DNA from: Clostridium uliginosum
Lineage (GTDB): Bacteria > Bacillota > Clostridia > Clostridiales > Clostridiaceae
Direction of reading: 5' to 3'
DNA: 64,000 nt
Assembly: GCF_900112485.1 (NCBI RefSeq)
Contig: NZ_FOMG01000011.1
Location: 47,487 to 111,486, forward strand
The first letter of the stretch is position 1, and each line of letters starts with the position of its first letter. Under the pieces are notes generated by a model that did not search any database, was not told the DNA's origin, and was given only the letters and a program-made list of their open reading frames with translations. Shown one piece after another: positions 36,097-45,839 of the stretch. A program made the position numbers and the translations under genes.

Positions 36097-36332
36097 GATA
36101 TGTTTTAAAATCGTGTTGATATTGTTTAGTGTGCTAAAGAATTAATATAGAAAACTCGACTCATATACGCTTTAGCTGAGTAAGTTCGAGATACCAAATG
36201 TAAAATGTCCACAGGGAAAGTTCATGTTTCCAAATATAAAATGCTCATAGAGAAAGTTCGAGGAACCAAATATGAAATTTGGACTATTACTTTTGGACAT
36301 TTACTTTTAGACTCTTACTTAAGAGGTCTAAA
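36095..36332. repeat. Family A element A7 with nested family C material
   Basis: Left end ATGTTTTAAAATCGTGTTGATATTG is clear; the right terminal repeat is missing. Inside lies C3 (36150-36190, GAAAACTCGACTC..GAGTAAGTTCGAG) and two further partial repeats of the AAAGTTCGAGGAACCAAATAT kind. It ends near CTTAAGAGGTCTAAAG. Confidence 0.7.
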
Positions 36333-36341
36333 GACAAAATA

Positions 36342-36386
36342 AAAAGTTCTCTATGAGTAATTAAACTTCATAGAGAACTCTTTTAA
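36342..36386 (-). terminator. Terminator of the zinc-ribbon gene
   Basis: Arms AAGTTCTCTATGA and TCATAGAGAACT enclose a 13-base loop; T-runs on both sides make it bidirectional. Confidence 0.75.
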
Positions 36387-36399
36387 ATAACAGAATTAA

Positions 36400-36561
36400 T
36401 TATCTTCTGTTATTGTTTCTGTCATTTTTTCTAGCTCTTCTACAATCAGGACATCTTACAGGTTCGTTTTCAAATCCTTTTTCTTTGTAGAATTCTTGTT
36501 CTCCAACTGTAAAAATAAATTCATTTCCACAATCTTTGCACATTATTTTCTTATCTTCCAT
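36400..36561 (-). CDS. Small zinc-ribbon protein
   Basis: 53 residues: MEDKKIMCKDCGNEF and VRCPDCRRARK give two CxxC knuckles that should bind one zinc. It matches the short probable-zinc-ribbon proteins common in clostridia, often with a basic tail as here (ARKNDRNNNRR). The frame opens at 36612, but the AAGGAGG ribosome site directly precedes the ATG at 36561, so the upstream 17 residues are not expected. Function unknown; nucleic-acid binding is a guess. Confidence 0.8.
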   Translation of the reverse strand: MEDKKIMCKDCGNEFIFTVGEQEFYKEKGFENEPVRCPDCRRARKNDRNNNRR

Positions 36562-36783
36562 TTTAAAATCCTCCTTAAAATTCATAGGGTAAATTGACTT
36601 TGATAATTCCAACCTTATAAACTAAGAAGGAACGGAACATTATCATCGAGAATTACCTACTATACTTTAAATTTATTATAACATATATATGTTATAATAC
36701 AATATTTAAACATTTAAATATTGTATTATAATATAATTTTTATTAATATATTTTTAAAATTATATATTAAATTAATCATTAAT

Positions 36784-37863
36784 TTATTTCTGATTTTTTT
36801 TATATTTTATAGATACTATCATATAACTTATAAGAGGTAAAATTAACAAGAATGTTAATGAAGCTAATTGAAAGTATTTTAAAGAATAAAATAAAGTATA
36901 GTTATTTTTTGCAACTATATATGATAATAAAAATACTATTAAAGAAAACAAACTAAAGTATATTATTTTGTTTTTTATTTTATCCTCATATATTAAGTAT
37001 ATGCCATAAGCACATAAAATATACTTAATGAAAAAGCCTATAACAATTCTGAATATGTAAAAAAATTGTCCAAATTCTATAAATTCTAATACTCTTACTC
37101 TTTCAGCTTGAATTAAACCTGGATAAAATATATTAGCAGCTCTTTGTGGTCCTAAAAATGCAATTGTCCCTACTATAGAAAAAACTAATATTATTGAAGT
37201 CAGTATACATCCAATAAGTGTATGCTTTTTTAGATTATTTTTATCATTTAACAATTTTAAATAAGGAAGAGTTATTGATATTGAAGATAAAGAACCTAAT
37301 ATCAAAATAATAGATTTAAACGTATCTTTAGTTAATCCATCTGATAATATGGGTAGAACATAGCTATAATTTTTATAAGGTTCCATTAAAATAGCAAGAA
37401 CACCATCATTAAATAGTAAAAATGAAAAAGATACAATAATGACTATTAATATTGTTGAAAATTTTTTGCTTAAAACATAAATGCCAGGTATTAAGAATAA
37501 TAAAAGATAACACCAAATAGGAGACTCAACAAATAAATTAGTATGTATAAAATTTACTTCAGATGATGAACTTTCTATAGCAGTTAACAAAAGTCCAATT
37601 GAAAACAGAAACATAATTAATTTTGCTATAGGTTTAGGAATATAAGATGTAAATGTTTTCGTCATATTAAGAGTGTTAACTTTAAGGGATGTATGAATTA
37701 CAAAATAAAAAAATAATGTCATGATTACTAATGATATTAATAAACATATCCATGTATCCTGTTCACCATATTTTATAAAAAGAGAAGAATAAGTTCTAAG
37801 ACTGATTAAAGTAGTGGCTAATATTAAAAATATATAATGTTTACTTGATAAATCTTTTTTCAT
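36784..37863 (-). CDS. Spore germination permease, GerB family
   Basis: B subunit of a nutrient germinant receptor in the spore inner membrane; APC-superfamily fold, 359 residues, about ten helices. The N-terminal block (KHYIFLILATTLISLRTYSS) and EFGQFFYIFRIVIGFF agree with GerKB-type proteins. It is divergent from the A and C subunit genes at 38113-40627 instead of lying between them. The 249-bp gap between must hold a forespore promoter for each direction; I did not find a certain sigma-G site. Confidence 0.87.
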   Translation of the reverse strand: MKKDLSSKHYIFLILATTLISLRTYSSLFIKYGEQDTWICLLISLVIMTLFFYFVIHTSLKVNTLNMTKTFTSYIPKPIAKLIMFLFSIGLLLTAIESSSSEVNFIHTNLFVESPIWCYLLLFLIPGIYVLSKKFSTILIVIIVSFSFLLFNDGVLAILMEPYKNYSYVLPILSDGLTKDTFKSIILILGSLSSISITLPYLKLLNDKNNLKKHTLIGCILTSIILVFSIVGTIAFLGPQRAANIFYPGLIQAERVRVLEFIEFGQFFYIFRIVIGFFIKYILCAYGIYLIYEDKIKNKIIYFSLFSLIVFLLSYIVAKNNYTLFYSLKYFQLASLTFLLILPLISYMIVSIKYKKNQK

Positions 37864-37972
37864 TTAAGTTACGCCCCTTTTATAATCTCTAAATAATATT
37901 TTTCTATATATTATCAATAATTTTAAATATTGTAATTAATCCTAAAATGCCTCAACAGACAAAGAACAATCT

Positions 37973-38015
37973 ACAATGAATGATAAAAACTTTTTAGAAT
38001 TTCATCATTCATTGT
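37973..38015. repeat. Perfect 12-bp inverted repeat between divergent ger genes
   Basis: ACAATGAATGAT (37973-37984) and ATCATTCATTGT (38004-38015) with a 19-base spacer. It could be an operator for both directions or a small hairpin in either leader. Confidence 0.5.
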
Positions 38016-38112
38016 CAATTGCTAATAATATATCTTCAACTATATTTTAGTATTAACAAAAAAATGAATATTAAACCATTTACGAGAGATAATATTTTTA
38101 GGTGATGTATTT

Positions 38113-39519
38113 ATGAATAAAAATTTAGATTATTTAAAAAAACGTTTTGAGTGTGCATTTGATGTAAAGTATAGAGATGTTGATACAAAATTAGGGAAAG
38201 CAACATTAATATTTATTGATACATTGTGTAATTCTCAATTCATAAGTGACTATATTGTAAGTCCTCTAAAAAATGAAAAATATGAATGTAACAATATAAA
38301 TGATGTTGTTACAAAAGTATTAGAGATTAATATAGTTAATTATGTAAAAGATTTAGAAGATGCAACATTACATATACTGTCAGGTGATATTGTATTAATT
38401 TTTGAAAATGAGAAACAAATGATTTACTGTGAAGTTAAAGGATTTGCAACAAGAGGGGTTGGAATTCCTTTAACAGAGTCTGTAGTTAAAGGACCAAGGG
38501 AAGGCTTTAATGAGCTTTTTGTTAACAACATTTCTTTAATAAGAAGAAAGATCAAAAATTCAGACTTGAAATTTGAACCTATGTATGTAGGAGAAAAATC
38601 TCAAACAGTTGTCTGTATGTGCTACATAAAGGGAGTAGCTCCACAATATTTAATTGATGAGGTTAAAAATACAATCAATGATTTAGACTTACAATTTATA
38701 CTTGATACAAACTACATAGAAGCAAAGCTTAAAAAAAAGAATTCTGCATTTGACACTGTAGGATATACAGAAAAGCCTGATGAGGTAGCTGCAAAAGTTA
38801 TGGAAGGTAGAGTGGCTGTTTTAGTAGATGGTACTCCTTTTGTATTAACATTACCTTATTTCTTTTTAGAGAATTTTCAAACACCAGATGATTATTACTT
38901 AAACAAAGTATTTGTTGATTTTATGAGATTATTAAGATGGGCAGCATTTTTTATTGCAACATTTATGCCTGGATTGTATGTAGCTGTTGTAACTCATCAT
39001 TTTTCTTTGCTTACGCCTATGTTTACTTTTAGGTTAGCGGTGTCAAGAGCTGGAGTTCCGTTTCCTACTTTTTTTGAACTTATTATAATGATGTTAGCAT
39101 TTCAGCTTATTAAAGAAGCAGGATTAAGACTACCACAGCCAATAGGAGGAGCAATGAGTATAGTTGCTGCTTTAATACTTGGTGATGCTTCAGTTGGAGC
39201 AGGAATAGCATCTAAAATAACCATAATAATAGTTGCACTAAGTACATTAAGCTACTTTTTGATACCTAAAATATATGGAGCGATTTCTATATGGTCTATA
39301 ATAATTGTAATTTTTAGTACATTATTTGGCCTTCCAGGATTTTTTATGATATTTATAATTTTACTAACTAATATAGCAGACTTAGAAACTGGAGGATATT
39401 CATTTTTATTTCCAATTGGAACTAATACAATTTATAAATTTAAAGATACAATATTTAGAGGAAGTTTGAGTAAAATATCCAAAACAATAATAGGAAAGGG
39501 GAAGGGCGATGAAATTTAA
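38113..39519 (+). CDS. Spore germination protein, GerA family
   Basis: A subunit of a nutrient germinant receptor, 468 residues. The N-terminal soluble part (about 1-265) carries the conserved VKGPREGFNE segment and FEPMYVGEKSQT; the C-terminal part (about 270-440) holds five or so membrane helices with PFPTFFELIIMMLAFQLIKE, a strong GerA signature. The ribosome site is TAGGTGATG. Its end overlaps gerC by 11 bp, so the two are translationally coupled. Confidence 0.92.
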   Translation: MNKNLDYLKKRFECAFDVKYRDVDTKLGKATLIFIDTLCNSQFISDYIVSPLKNEKYECNNINDVVTKVLEINIVNYVKDLEDATLHILSGDIVLIFENEKQMIYCEVKGFATRGVGIPLTESVVKGPREGFNELFVNNISLIRRKIKNSDLKFEPMYVGEKSQTVVCMCYIKGVAPQYLIDEVKNTINDLDLQFILDTNYIEAKLKKKNSAFDTVGYTEKPDEVAAKVMEGRVAVLVDGTPFVLTLPYFFLENFQTPDDYYLNKVFVDFMRLLRWAAFFIATFMPGLYVAVVTHHFSLLTPMFTFRLAVSRAGVPFPTFFELIIMMLAFQLIKEAGLRLPQPIGGAMSIVAALILGDASVGAGIASKITIIIVALSTLSYFLIPKIYGAISIWSIIIVIFSTLFGLPGFFMIFIILLTNIADLETGGYSFLFPIGTNTIYKFKDTIFRGSLSKISKTIIGKGKGDEI

Positions 39520-40627
39520 AAGATTATTTATAATTTTATTAATAGTTATGATGTCCTTTTCCATGACTTCATGTTTTGATTATAATGACATGAATAGAGT
39601 AACATTTGCAACAAGTATTATTTTTGATGAAGATGAGAACTCAAATGTAGTGCTATATTTAGATTGTGTTAAGGCTTATAGAAATGCTAATGATAGTGCT
39701 GATAAAGGAAAGAGAATATTATATAAAGGACAAGGAAAAACAGCTTTAGAAGCTATTAAAGATATAAACATGTCATCTGGTTTTAAACTTGATTTCAGTC
39801 AAAATAGAGCATATATTTTTACTGGAAATTCAGTTAAAAATGGAGTCAAGAAATATATGGATTTAATAAATAATAATCCTGAATTTCCAATAATACCTAA
39901 TGTATTTGTATACTTTGGAGAGGTTAATAAGCTTTTAGATATTTCAACTAGTGATCAGGAGTATTTAGGATTATTTTTAGATGATCTAGCTGAAAAAAAT
40001 AAAGATAACCCTAAAGCAATAATTTTAAATACAAATGATTATTTAATTAAGAGTGTAATGAATGACAACTTGGCTATTATGAGTTCAATAGAGCTAAAAG
40101 AAGATGTGGTAGATAAAAAGATTGAGCTTAGTGGTGGGGTTATAATGCAAAATGATAGAATGATTGGAAAGATAGATAGATTAAATACATTAAGTTACAA
40201 TTTATTAAGTGATAATGTTAAAAGTGGAACATTAGAAGTTATAAATCAAGACACAAAAAATGATTTTATAACATTAAATATTCTTGATTCAAAAACTCAT
40301 ACAAGTGTAAGTTTTGATCAAGATAACATTATTTTAAAGAAAAATATTAAATTAAAAACGAATATAGCAGAGTCACAGAGTAATATTATGGTTGATTCTA
40401 AATTTCTAAAACAATTGAAGACTTTAGAAGAGGAGAATATTAAAATTTACATAAATAATATTTTTAACGAATATAAAGAGAAAAATATAGATTTGTTTGA
40501 AGTTTTAGGATTAATGCATAAAAAATATAATTATGAAAAAACTGATGATTATTTATCTAAGGTAAAGCTACAAGTAGATGTAGATTTAGATATAAATGAA
40601 GCTGGAAGGGCTAAAAACATCTTATAG
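39509..40627 (+). CDS. Spore germination lipoprotein, Ger(x)C family
   Basis: C subunit of the germinant receptor; a lipoprotein on the outer face of the spore inner membrane. The signal peptide ends at SMTSC (Cys22). Conserved Ger(x)C segments include DYNDMNRVTFATSI near the start and the GQGKTALEAI stretch. Length 372 is normal. Ribosome site GGAAAGGGGAAGGG inside the end of gerA. Last gene of the unit. Confidence 0.9.
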   Translation: MKFKRLFIILLIVMMSFSMTSCFDYNDMNRVTFATSIIFDEDENSNVVLYLDCVKAYRNANDSADKGKRILYKGQGKTALEAIKDINMSSGFKLDFSQNRAYIFTGNSVKNGVKKYMDLINNNPEFPIIPNVFVYFGEVNKLLDISTSDQEYLGLFLDDLAEKNKDNPKAIILNTNDYLIKSVMNDNLAIMSSIELKEDVVDKKIELSGGVIMQNDRMIGKIDRLNTLSYNLLSDNVKSGTLEVINQDTKNDFITLNILDSKTHTSVSFDQDNIILKKNIKLKTNIAESQSNIMVDSKFLKQLKTLEEENIKIYINNIFNEYKEKNIDLFEVLGLMHKKYNYEKTDDYLSKVKLQVDVDLDINEAGRAKNIL

Positions 40628-40776
40628 AAAATTATAATTATGTTTTTTGTAAGATACTCTTTAAAATTATTATAGGATATTAGTCATATTTAATTTGGTC
40701 TGTTATTTTATGTGCCTTAAAATCAAGTCACATATGTAATATTAATTTTATATATCAGTTAAAAGGTAGGAGTAAT

Positions 40777-41397
40777 ATGAATGATTATAAGAAAGTATAT
40801 AATTCTTTAAGTAAAGAATATGAAGCATATAAAAAGTTTGTGGAATGTTATATACAAAAAATAAATCAAGAAAATATAAGATTAAAAATACATATGCAAA
40901 AGGATTTGTTTTTAGATATCTATAATAGAAAGTTTTTTTTGCAATTTTTAGAGAAAAGATTAACTCAGAATTCAAATGAAAAATTTTCAATTACTATGAT
41001 AGATATAGATAATTTTAAAAATGTTAATGATACATATGGACATCAATTTGGAGATGAAGTTTTAATTAGTGTATGTAATATTATTAAAAACTGTTTGATA
41101 GAAGAGGAGTATGTATTAGCAAGGTATGGTGGAGAAGAATTTATATTATATACTGTTAATGATAAGGGAGAAGAATATATATATAATATAATAGAGTTTA
41201 TAAGAGTTTCTATTGAGAATACTATAGTAAATTTTAATTTTATATCTGCAAGTGTAACTGCAAGTTTTGGAATTGCCTTTTTCCCTAGAAATGGAAAGAA
41301 TATTAATGATATAATAAGAATAGCAGATGAATTATTATATAAGGCAAAGTATGCTGGTAAAAATAGAGTTATAATATCAGATTCATATAAAAAATAA
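40777..41397 (+). CDS. Cytoplasmic diguanylate cyclase with short N-terminal coiled coil
   Basis: 206 residues. An N-terminal helical stretch (1-45, likely dimerising coiled coil) is followed directly by a GGDEF domain with the motif GGEEF (RYGGEEFILY), MIDIDNFKNVNDTYGHQFGD and the SFGIAFFPRNG block, so catalysis should be intact. The I-site RxxD position reads EEEY, so no classical feedback inhibition. No sensor domain; regulation may come through oligomerisation or expression. Ribosome site AAAAGGTAGGAG. Monocistronic. Confidence 0.88.
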   Translation: MNDYKKVYNSLSKEYEAYKKFVECYIQKINQENIRLKIHMQKDLFLDIYNRKFFLQFLEKRLTQNSNEKFSITMIDIDNFKNVNDTYGHQFGDEVLISVCNIIKNCLIEEEYVLARYGGEEFILYTVNDKGEEYIYNIIEFIRVSIENTIVNFNFISASVTASFGIAFFPRNGKNINDIIRIADELLYKAKYAGKNRVIISDSYKK

Positions 41398-41524
41398 TAT
41401 AAGTGTTCTAAGTATCCTTATTATTGTTATTAAGAGTTATTTATTTTATAATGCCTTAATTGTAAAAAAATCTTAATAATTATTTTAAGGATATTTTTTT
41501 GATGAAAATGGTATCTCTTGATAA

Positions 41525-41562
41525 GGCTTTGTTTTAATATCAACACGGTTTTAAAACATAGC
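41525..41562. repeat. Mini family A element, copy e
   Basis: GGCTTTGTTTTAATATCAAC joined to ACGGTTTTAAAACATAGC: outer left end fused to the full right end, with the same junction as the copy at 1044-1081. Confidence 0.6.
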
Positions 41563-41651
41563 GTTTGATAAAGAAATAACGTAAATACATCAATTGTTGC
41601 CAAAATATTAGCATAACGATATACTATACATAATATATATTTAAGTTTAGT

Positions 41652-41712
41652 TAAGGCATATGAAATAAAATATACTAACATACTGACTTGTTGTTTTTTT
41701 GAATATGCGTAA
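41652..41712. repeat. Family B repeat B10
   Basis: AAGGCATATGAAATAAAATATAC and GACTTGTTGTTTTTTTGAATATGCGTAA. The inner arms no longer match well. Just upstream of the tyrS ribosome site. I found no T-box in 41398-41733. Confidence 0.6.
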
Positions 41713-41733
41713 TTTATTTAGGAGGTATTATAA

Positions 41734-42954
41734 ATGGCAAATGTATTGGATGAGTTACTGGATCGTGGGTACATAAAACAATTTACTCATGAAGAAGAGA
41801 CAAGAAAATTATTAGAAAATGAGAAGGTAACTTTTTATATAGGATTTGATCCAACAGCAGATAGTTTACATGTAGGTCACTTTATTGCAATGATGTTTAT
41901 GGCACATATGCAAAGAGCTGGTCATAGACCAATTGCCTTATTAGGTGGGGGAACAGCTATGGTTGGAGATCCTAGTGGTAAGACTGACATGAGACAAATG
42001 CTTACAAAGGAACAAATAAAGCATAATGTTGATTCTATAAAGAAGCAAATGGAAAGATTTATAGATTTCTCTGATGATAAAGCATTAATAGTAGATAATG
42101 CAGATTGGTTATTAGAGCTTAATTATGTTGATTTCTTAAGAGAAGTAGGTGTTCATTTCTCAGTAAATAGAATGCTATCAGCAGAATGCTTTAAGCAAAG
42201 ATTAGAAAAAGGATTATCATTCTTAGAATTTAATTATATGCTAATGCAAGGATATGATTTCTATGTTTTAAACCAAAAATATGGTTGTAAGATGGAACTT
42301 GGTGGAGATGATCAATGGTCTAATATGATTGCTGGTGTTGAGCTTGTAAGAAGAAAAGCTCAAGGTGAAGCAATGGCTATGACTTGTACATTATTAACTA
42401 ACAGTCAAGGACAAAAGATGGGTAAGACAGTTGGAGGAGCATTATGGTTAAATCCAGAAAAAGTATCTCCATTTGATTTTTATCAATACTGGAGAAATGT
42501 TGATGATGCAGATGTAGAAAAGTGCTTAGCTTTATTGACATTTTTACCAATGGATGAAGTTAGAAGACTTGGAGCATTAGAAGGTGCAGAAATTAATAAA
42601 GCTAAAAAGGTTCTTGCATTTGAAGTAACAAAGCTTGTTCATGGTGATGAAGAGGCTAAGAAAGCTGAAGAAGCTGCTAATGCATTATTTGCTGGTGGAG
42701 CTGATATGACAAATGTACCAACAGTAACAATAAGCAAAGAAGAAGTAGGAAAATCAATATTAGATTTATTAGCTAGTACTAAAATCTTACCTTCCAAAGC
42801 AGAAGCTAGAAGATTAATTCAACAAGGTGGATTATCAATTAATGGTGATAAGGTTACTGATATAACTAGAACTTTAAATGAAGATGATCTTAAAGATGGT
42901 TCAGCACTTATTAAAAGAGGTAAGAAGAACTATAATAAAATAGAAGTTAAATAA
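41734..42954 (+). CDS. tyrS: Tyrosyl-tRNA synthetase
   Basis: Charges tRNA-Tyr; class I synthetase, 406 residues. The HIGH-type motif is DSLHVGHF (about 43-50); the KMSKS counterpart is KMGKT (about 229-233), the variant seen in this bacterial TyrRS group. A C-terminal S4-type RNA-binding domain (about 340-400, [20 protein letters not shown]) is complete. Ribosome site AGGAGGT. Flanked by B10 and A8; a single-gene unit without a visible T-box. Confidence 0.95.
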   Translation: MANVLDELLDRGYIKQFTHEEETRKLLENEKVTFYIGFDPTADSLHVGHFIAMMFMAHMQRAGHRPIALLGGGTAMVGDPSGKTDMRQMLTKEQIKHNVDSIKKQMERFIDFSDDKALIVDNADWLLELNYVDFLREVGVHFSVNRMLSAECFKQRLEKGLSFLEFNYMLMQGYDFYVLNQKYGCKMELGGDDQWSNMIAGVELVRRKAQGEAMAMTCTLLTNSQGQKMGKTVGGALWLNPEKVSPFDFYQYWRNVDDADVEKCLALLTFLPMDEVRRLGALEGAEINKAKKVLAFEVTKLVHGDEEAKKAEEAANALFAGGADMTNVPTVTISKEEVGKSILDLLASTKILPSKAEARRLIQQGGLSINGDKVTDITRTLNEDDLKDGSALIKRGKKNYNKIEVK

Positions 42955-42968
42955 TATTTTATTAATTT

Positions 42969-43191
42969 ACTTTGTTTTAGAACCGTGTTGATATTGTTAT
43001 ATAAAGCTCATGGACGGTGAAATTTACTTTAAGAACTCTAAAATTAATATTAGTCCTATTAATGCATGCTCCCAATCAAAGATTGTGACAAGCAATTAAT
43101 AGTACAAATATTCATTAAGAGTTCTACAAAGTAAATTTCAATGCCAGTTCGCTATTATATAACAATATCAACACTCTGCTAAAACATAGCC
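42969..43191. repeat. Family A hairpin repeat, copy A8 (complete)
   Basis: Ends CTTTGTTTTAGAACCGTGTTGATATTG and AACAATATCAACACTCTGCTAAAACATAG. Core at 43064-43093 with apical stem CAATC/GATTG, same as A2. Directly after tyrS. Confidence 0.85.
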
Positions 43192-43245
43192 TATAAGAAA
43201 AGAATATTAAAAGGAAGCTATGTATATGAAAAGTAATTACTAAAG

Positions 43246-43472
43246 TTAGGCACATTAAAATAAATAACAAGTCAGTATGCTAGTCTATTTTGTGTCATAC
43301 TGCGTCGGTAAAATCATCCTATAGCTTGCTATGAGATGATTTTATCTCCTTGTCTGACATAAAGTGAAACTTTTCAGGTGGAGTTTTATACTCCACCTGA
43401 ATTTAGTTGAACTTATCTTAAGACAAAATATACGTCGTATCTTTGACTTGTTATTTTCTTTAATATGCCTTA
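43246..43472. repeat. Family B hairpin repeat B11 (longest)
   Basis: TTAGGCACATTAAAATAAATAAC to TTATTTTCTTTAATATGCCTTAG. Arms AACAAGTCA/TGACTTGTT, shared blocks CATACTGCGTCGG and CCTTGTCTGACA, a perfect apical stem AAAATCATC/GATGATTTT, and a second hairpin AGGTGGAGT/ACTCCACCT inserted on the right side. Confidence 0.78.
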
Positions 43473-43515
43473 GTTTATAAATTTTATAATTGATTGATTT
43501 AAATTAGAATTTGAT

Positions 43516-43678
43516 TTAGGCATCTTGAAAAGAATAATTAGTGAATATGTAGTCTATTTTGTGCAATACTCTGTGGACGTAATCTACTGATAGAATCACT
43601 ACCAGTAGATTTACATTCCTCGTTTAGTACAAAATATACATCTCATATTGTACTATTAATTTTTTCAGATGTGTTTAA
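43516..43678. repeat. Family B hairpin repeat B12
   Basis: TTAGGCATCTTGAAAAGAATAA to TTTTTTCAGATGTGTTTA. Inner blocks TAGTCTATTTTGTGCAATACT and GTACAAAATATACATC pair as in B11; apical arms AATCTACTG/CAGTAGATT. The rest of 43679-43826 is the FliK-like gene's AT-rich leader. Confidence 0.75.
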
Positions 43679-43853
43679 AAGTCAAATTCTATTTTTTTAT
43701 CTAGTATATTTTAACAAAAATAAAAAATAAAAGTTAACTTATTTTTCTTTAATACGATAAATATAGTATGTTATAAGCTCATGATAAAAGTAGCTTTGTT
43801 TAATTGTAAGTAAATTATATTAAAAAATGAATAGGTTAGGGGGAAAATATTGT

Positions 43854-45779
43854 ATGCCAGGAATTTGGAATGTAAATAATGTCTATACTAATAATACTAA
43901 GAAAATTTCTAGTAAACTGACATTTGAAGCGGGAGAGAAATTTACTGGAAGAATTGTTGGAAAAGGTGAAGGAAAAGATGTTACTATAAGATTATCTGAT
44001 GGATGGCAGTTTATTGCGGAACTCGATGAAAATGTAAATCTAGAAGATCTTAAATTAGTGAGGTTCCAAGTTGATGATTTTAAAGATGGAAAATTAAAAT
44101 TAGTAATAGCTGATACAAGCAAACCAGAGGTTAGTGATGATGTCTTTCAAGAAATTATAGAAAAAGAAGGACTTTCAAGTGATGATGTTAAAATTTTAGA
44201 AAAAATGCTTAAGCATGATATGGCTTTAACAAGAGAAAATATAAATAAGGTTAAAGGATTAATTCAATTTAATGAAAATATAAATGCTAATCCAGAAGAA
44301 ATAGATACTTTTATAGCAAATTATCTTCAAAGTAAAGGGATCGATTCATCAAGTCTTAAGGGAGAAATGGTAAAACAAAATTTAACTGAATTTTTTAATA
44401 CATTTAAAGACATGTCAGCAGAAGAAATTATTATTTTTATAGAAAATAATCTTGACTTTTCAAAAGAAAATATAGATAGTTTTAATAAGTTATTTAAAGG
44501 GAATATGCCTATGGAAAAGTTACTTATGCAGTTAAGTTCATCTTTAGATGATTCAGATACACAAATAAGTAGATTAGATAATAAGGATATAACATATGAA
44601 AATATTAAAGTGAATGCAGAAAAAACAGTGGAAGACAATGAAACTGTAAAAAGCAATAATATGAATTCATTAATTTCTAAATTATATGATTCAAATGATA
44701 ACTCTAAAAATAAAGTAAGTATGCTGTCTTTAATGAAAAGCATAGTAGGAAATGATGATGAATTATTAAATTCTCCATTAAATGAGGTTATTAATTCAAG
44801 AACAGATGATTTAACTACAAAGGAATATAATAGATTAACTTCTATAGTTTCTAAAATTAGTGACAAGGATATTATTGATTTACTAAAAAATGTTTTAAAG
44901 GATAAAGGAATATCATTAGAAGATGTTAAAACTAATGGGTTAACAAGCTTAGGGGATAATGGGAAAAGTATAGTAGAAGAAACAATATCTAAGGCACTAG
45001 GTAAAGAAATTAAGCTTACAAATGAAGAAGCTGAGAAGTTTAATGATTTAATAAAATATAAGCTTCAATCTGAGACTACAGATAAAAATCCAGAGCCTAC
45101 TAAAGGTAATACTAGTAATGTAAAAGAACCAATAGTGCAAGGAAATAAGGACATACAATCACCATTAATTAAGAACGAAATTAAGAATGAAATTAATAGT
45201 ATATTTCAAAAGGATACAAATATAATTTCAAATAAAGACTTAATACAAGGAGAAATAAGAAATAAATTAGATGGAGTAAAAGATATAGTAAAAGATATAA
45301 TAAGTAATATTGAACAAAAAGGCGTTGGATATGAGAAGGTTATGGAATTAATAAAGACAAATATTAATGATTTTAAAGTATTTAATTCTATAAATAATGA
45401 ATATTATTATTTGAATTTTCCGGTTCATGTAAATTCTGAAGATTATCCTTGTAAATTAATTATAAAAGACAACAGAAAAGATGGTAAAAAAATAGACAAA
45501 ACCAATGCTAAGATGGTAGTTAACGTAAAAACTATAAATATAGGTGAAGTAGACGGATATTTAACACTAGGTGAGAATAAAATAGATGTAAATTTAAGAT
45601 GTGAAAAAGATTATATGTCTATTTTAGCTAATAATAAAAATAAGTTAATTAATGGATTAGAGACATTAGGATTAAGTACTAGCATTAAGGTATCATTGAA
45701 AGAGGAAGAAGCAAATTTGGTGACTTGTGGGAAATTTTTCAATGATTCAAGTGTTTCTAGCATTGATATTAAAGTATAA
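43854..45779 (+). CDS. FliK-like flagellar hook-length control protein (probable)
   Basis: 641 residues from the chosen start. A short N-terminal part (MPGIWNVNNVY) and a beta-rich domain (about 20-95) are followed by a long low-complexity Asn/Asp/Lys/Glu-rich middle (about 100-490). The C-terminal part (about 510-640) contains DGYLTLGENKIDVNLRCEKD and LETLGLSTSIKVSL, the layout of the FliK C-terminal domain that contacts FlhB. The next gene encodes an FlhB C-terminal homologue, which supports this. The frame opens at 43827, but AGGGGGA precedes ATG 43854. The name is inference from architecture and context. Confidence 0.65.
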   Translation: MPGIWNVNNVYTNNTKKISSKLTFEAGEKFTGRIVGKGEGKDVTIRLSDGWQFIAELDENVNLEDLKLVRFQVDDFKDGKLKLVIADTSKPEVSDDVFQEIIEKEGLSSDDVKILEKMLKHDMALTRENINKVKGLIQFNENINANPEEIDTFIANYLQSKGIDSSSLKGEMVKQNLTEFFNTFKDMSAEEIIIFIENNLDFSKENIDSFNKLFKGNMPMEKLLMQLSSSLDDSDTQISRLDNKDITYENIKVNAEKTVEDNETVKSNNMNSLISKLYDSNDNSKNKVSMLSLMKSIVGNDDELLNSPLNEVINSRTDDLTTKEYNRLTSIVSKISDKDIIDLLKNVLKDKGISLEDVKTNGLTSLGDNGKSIVEETISKALGKEIKLTNEEAEKFNDLIKYKLQSETTDKNPEPTKGNTSNVKEPIVQGNKDIQSPLIKNEIKNEINSIFQKDTNIISNKDLIQGEIRNKLDGVKDIVKDIISNIEQKGVGYEKVMELIKTNINDFKVFNSINNEYYYLNFPVHVNSEDYPCKLIIKDNRKDGKKIDKTNAKMVVNVKTINIGEVDGYLTLGENKIDVNLRCEKDYMSILANNKNKLINGLETLGLSTSIKVSLKEEEANLVTCGKFFNDSSVSSIDIKV

Positions 45780-45839
45780 TCAAGTTAATTTAGTAATTTA
45801 TAAGTTTTTTTATAATACTAAACTTAAGTAGAGTATTCA

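Noticed and set aside
41398..41733. Possible T-box leader of tyrS
   Set aside because: No GGTGGTACC-type T-box sequence or specifier-loop architecture; the region holds a mini A element and B10.
44327..44866. 179-residue minus-strand ORF
   Set aside because: Antisense shadow of the low-complexity region of the FliK-like gene; no ribosome site.
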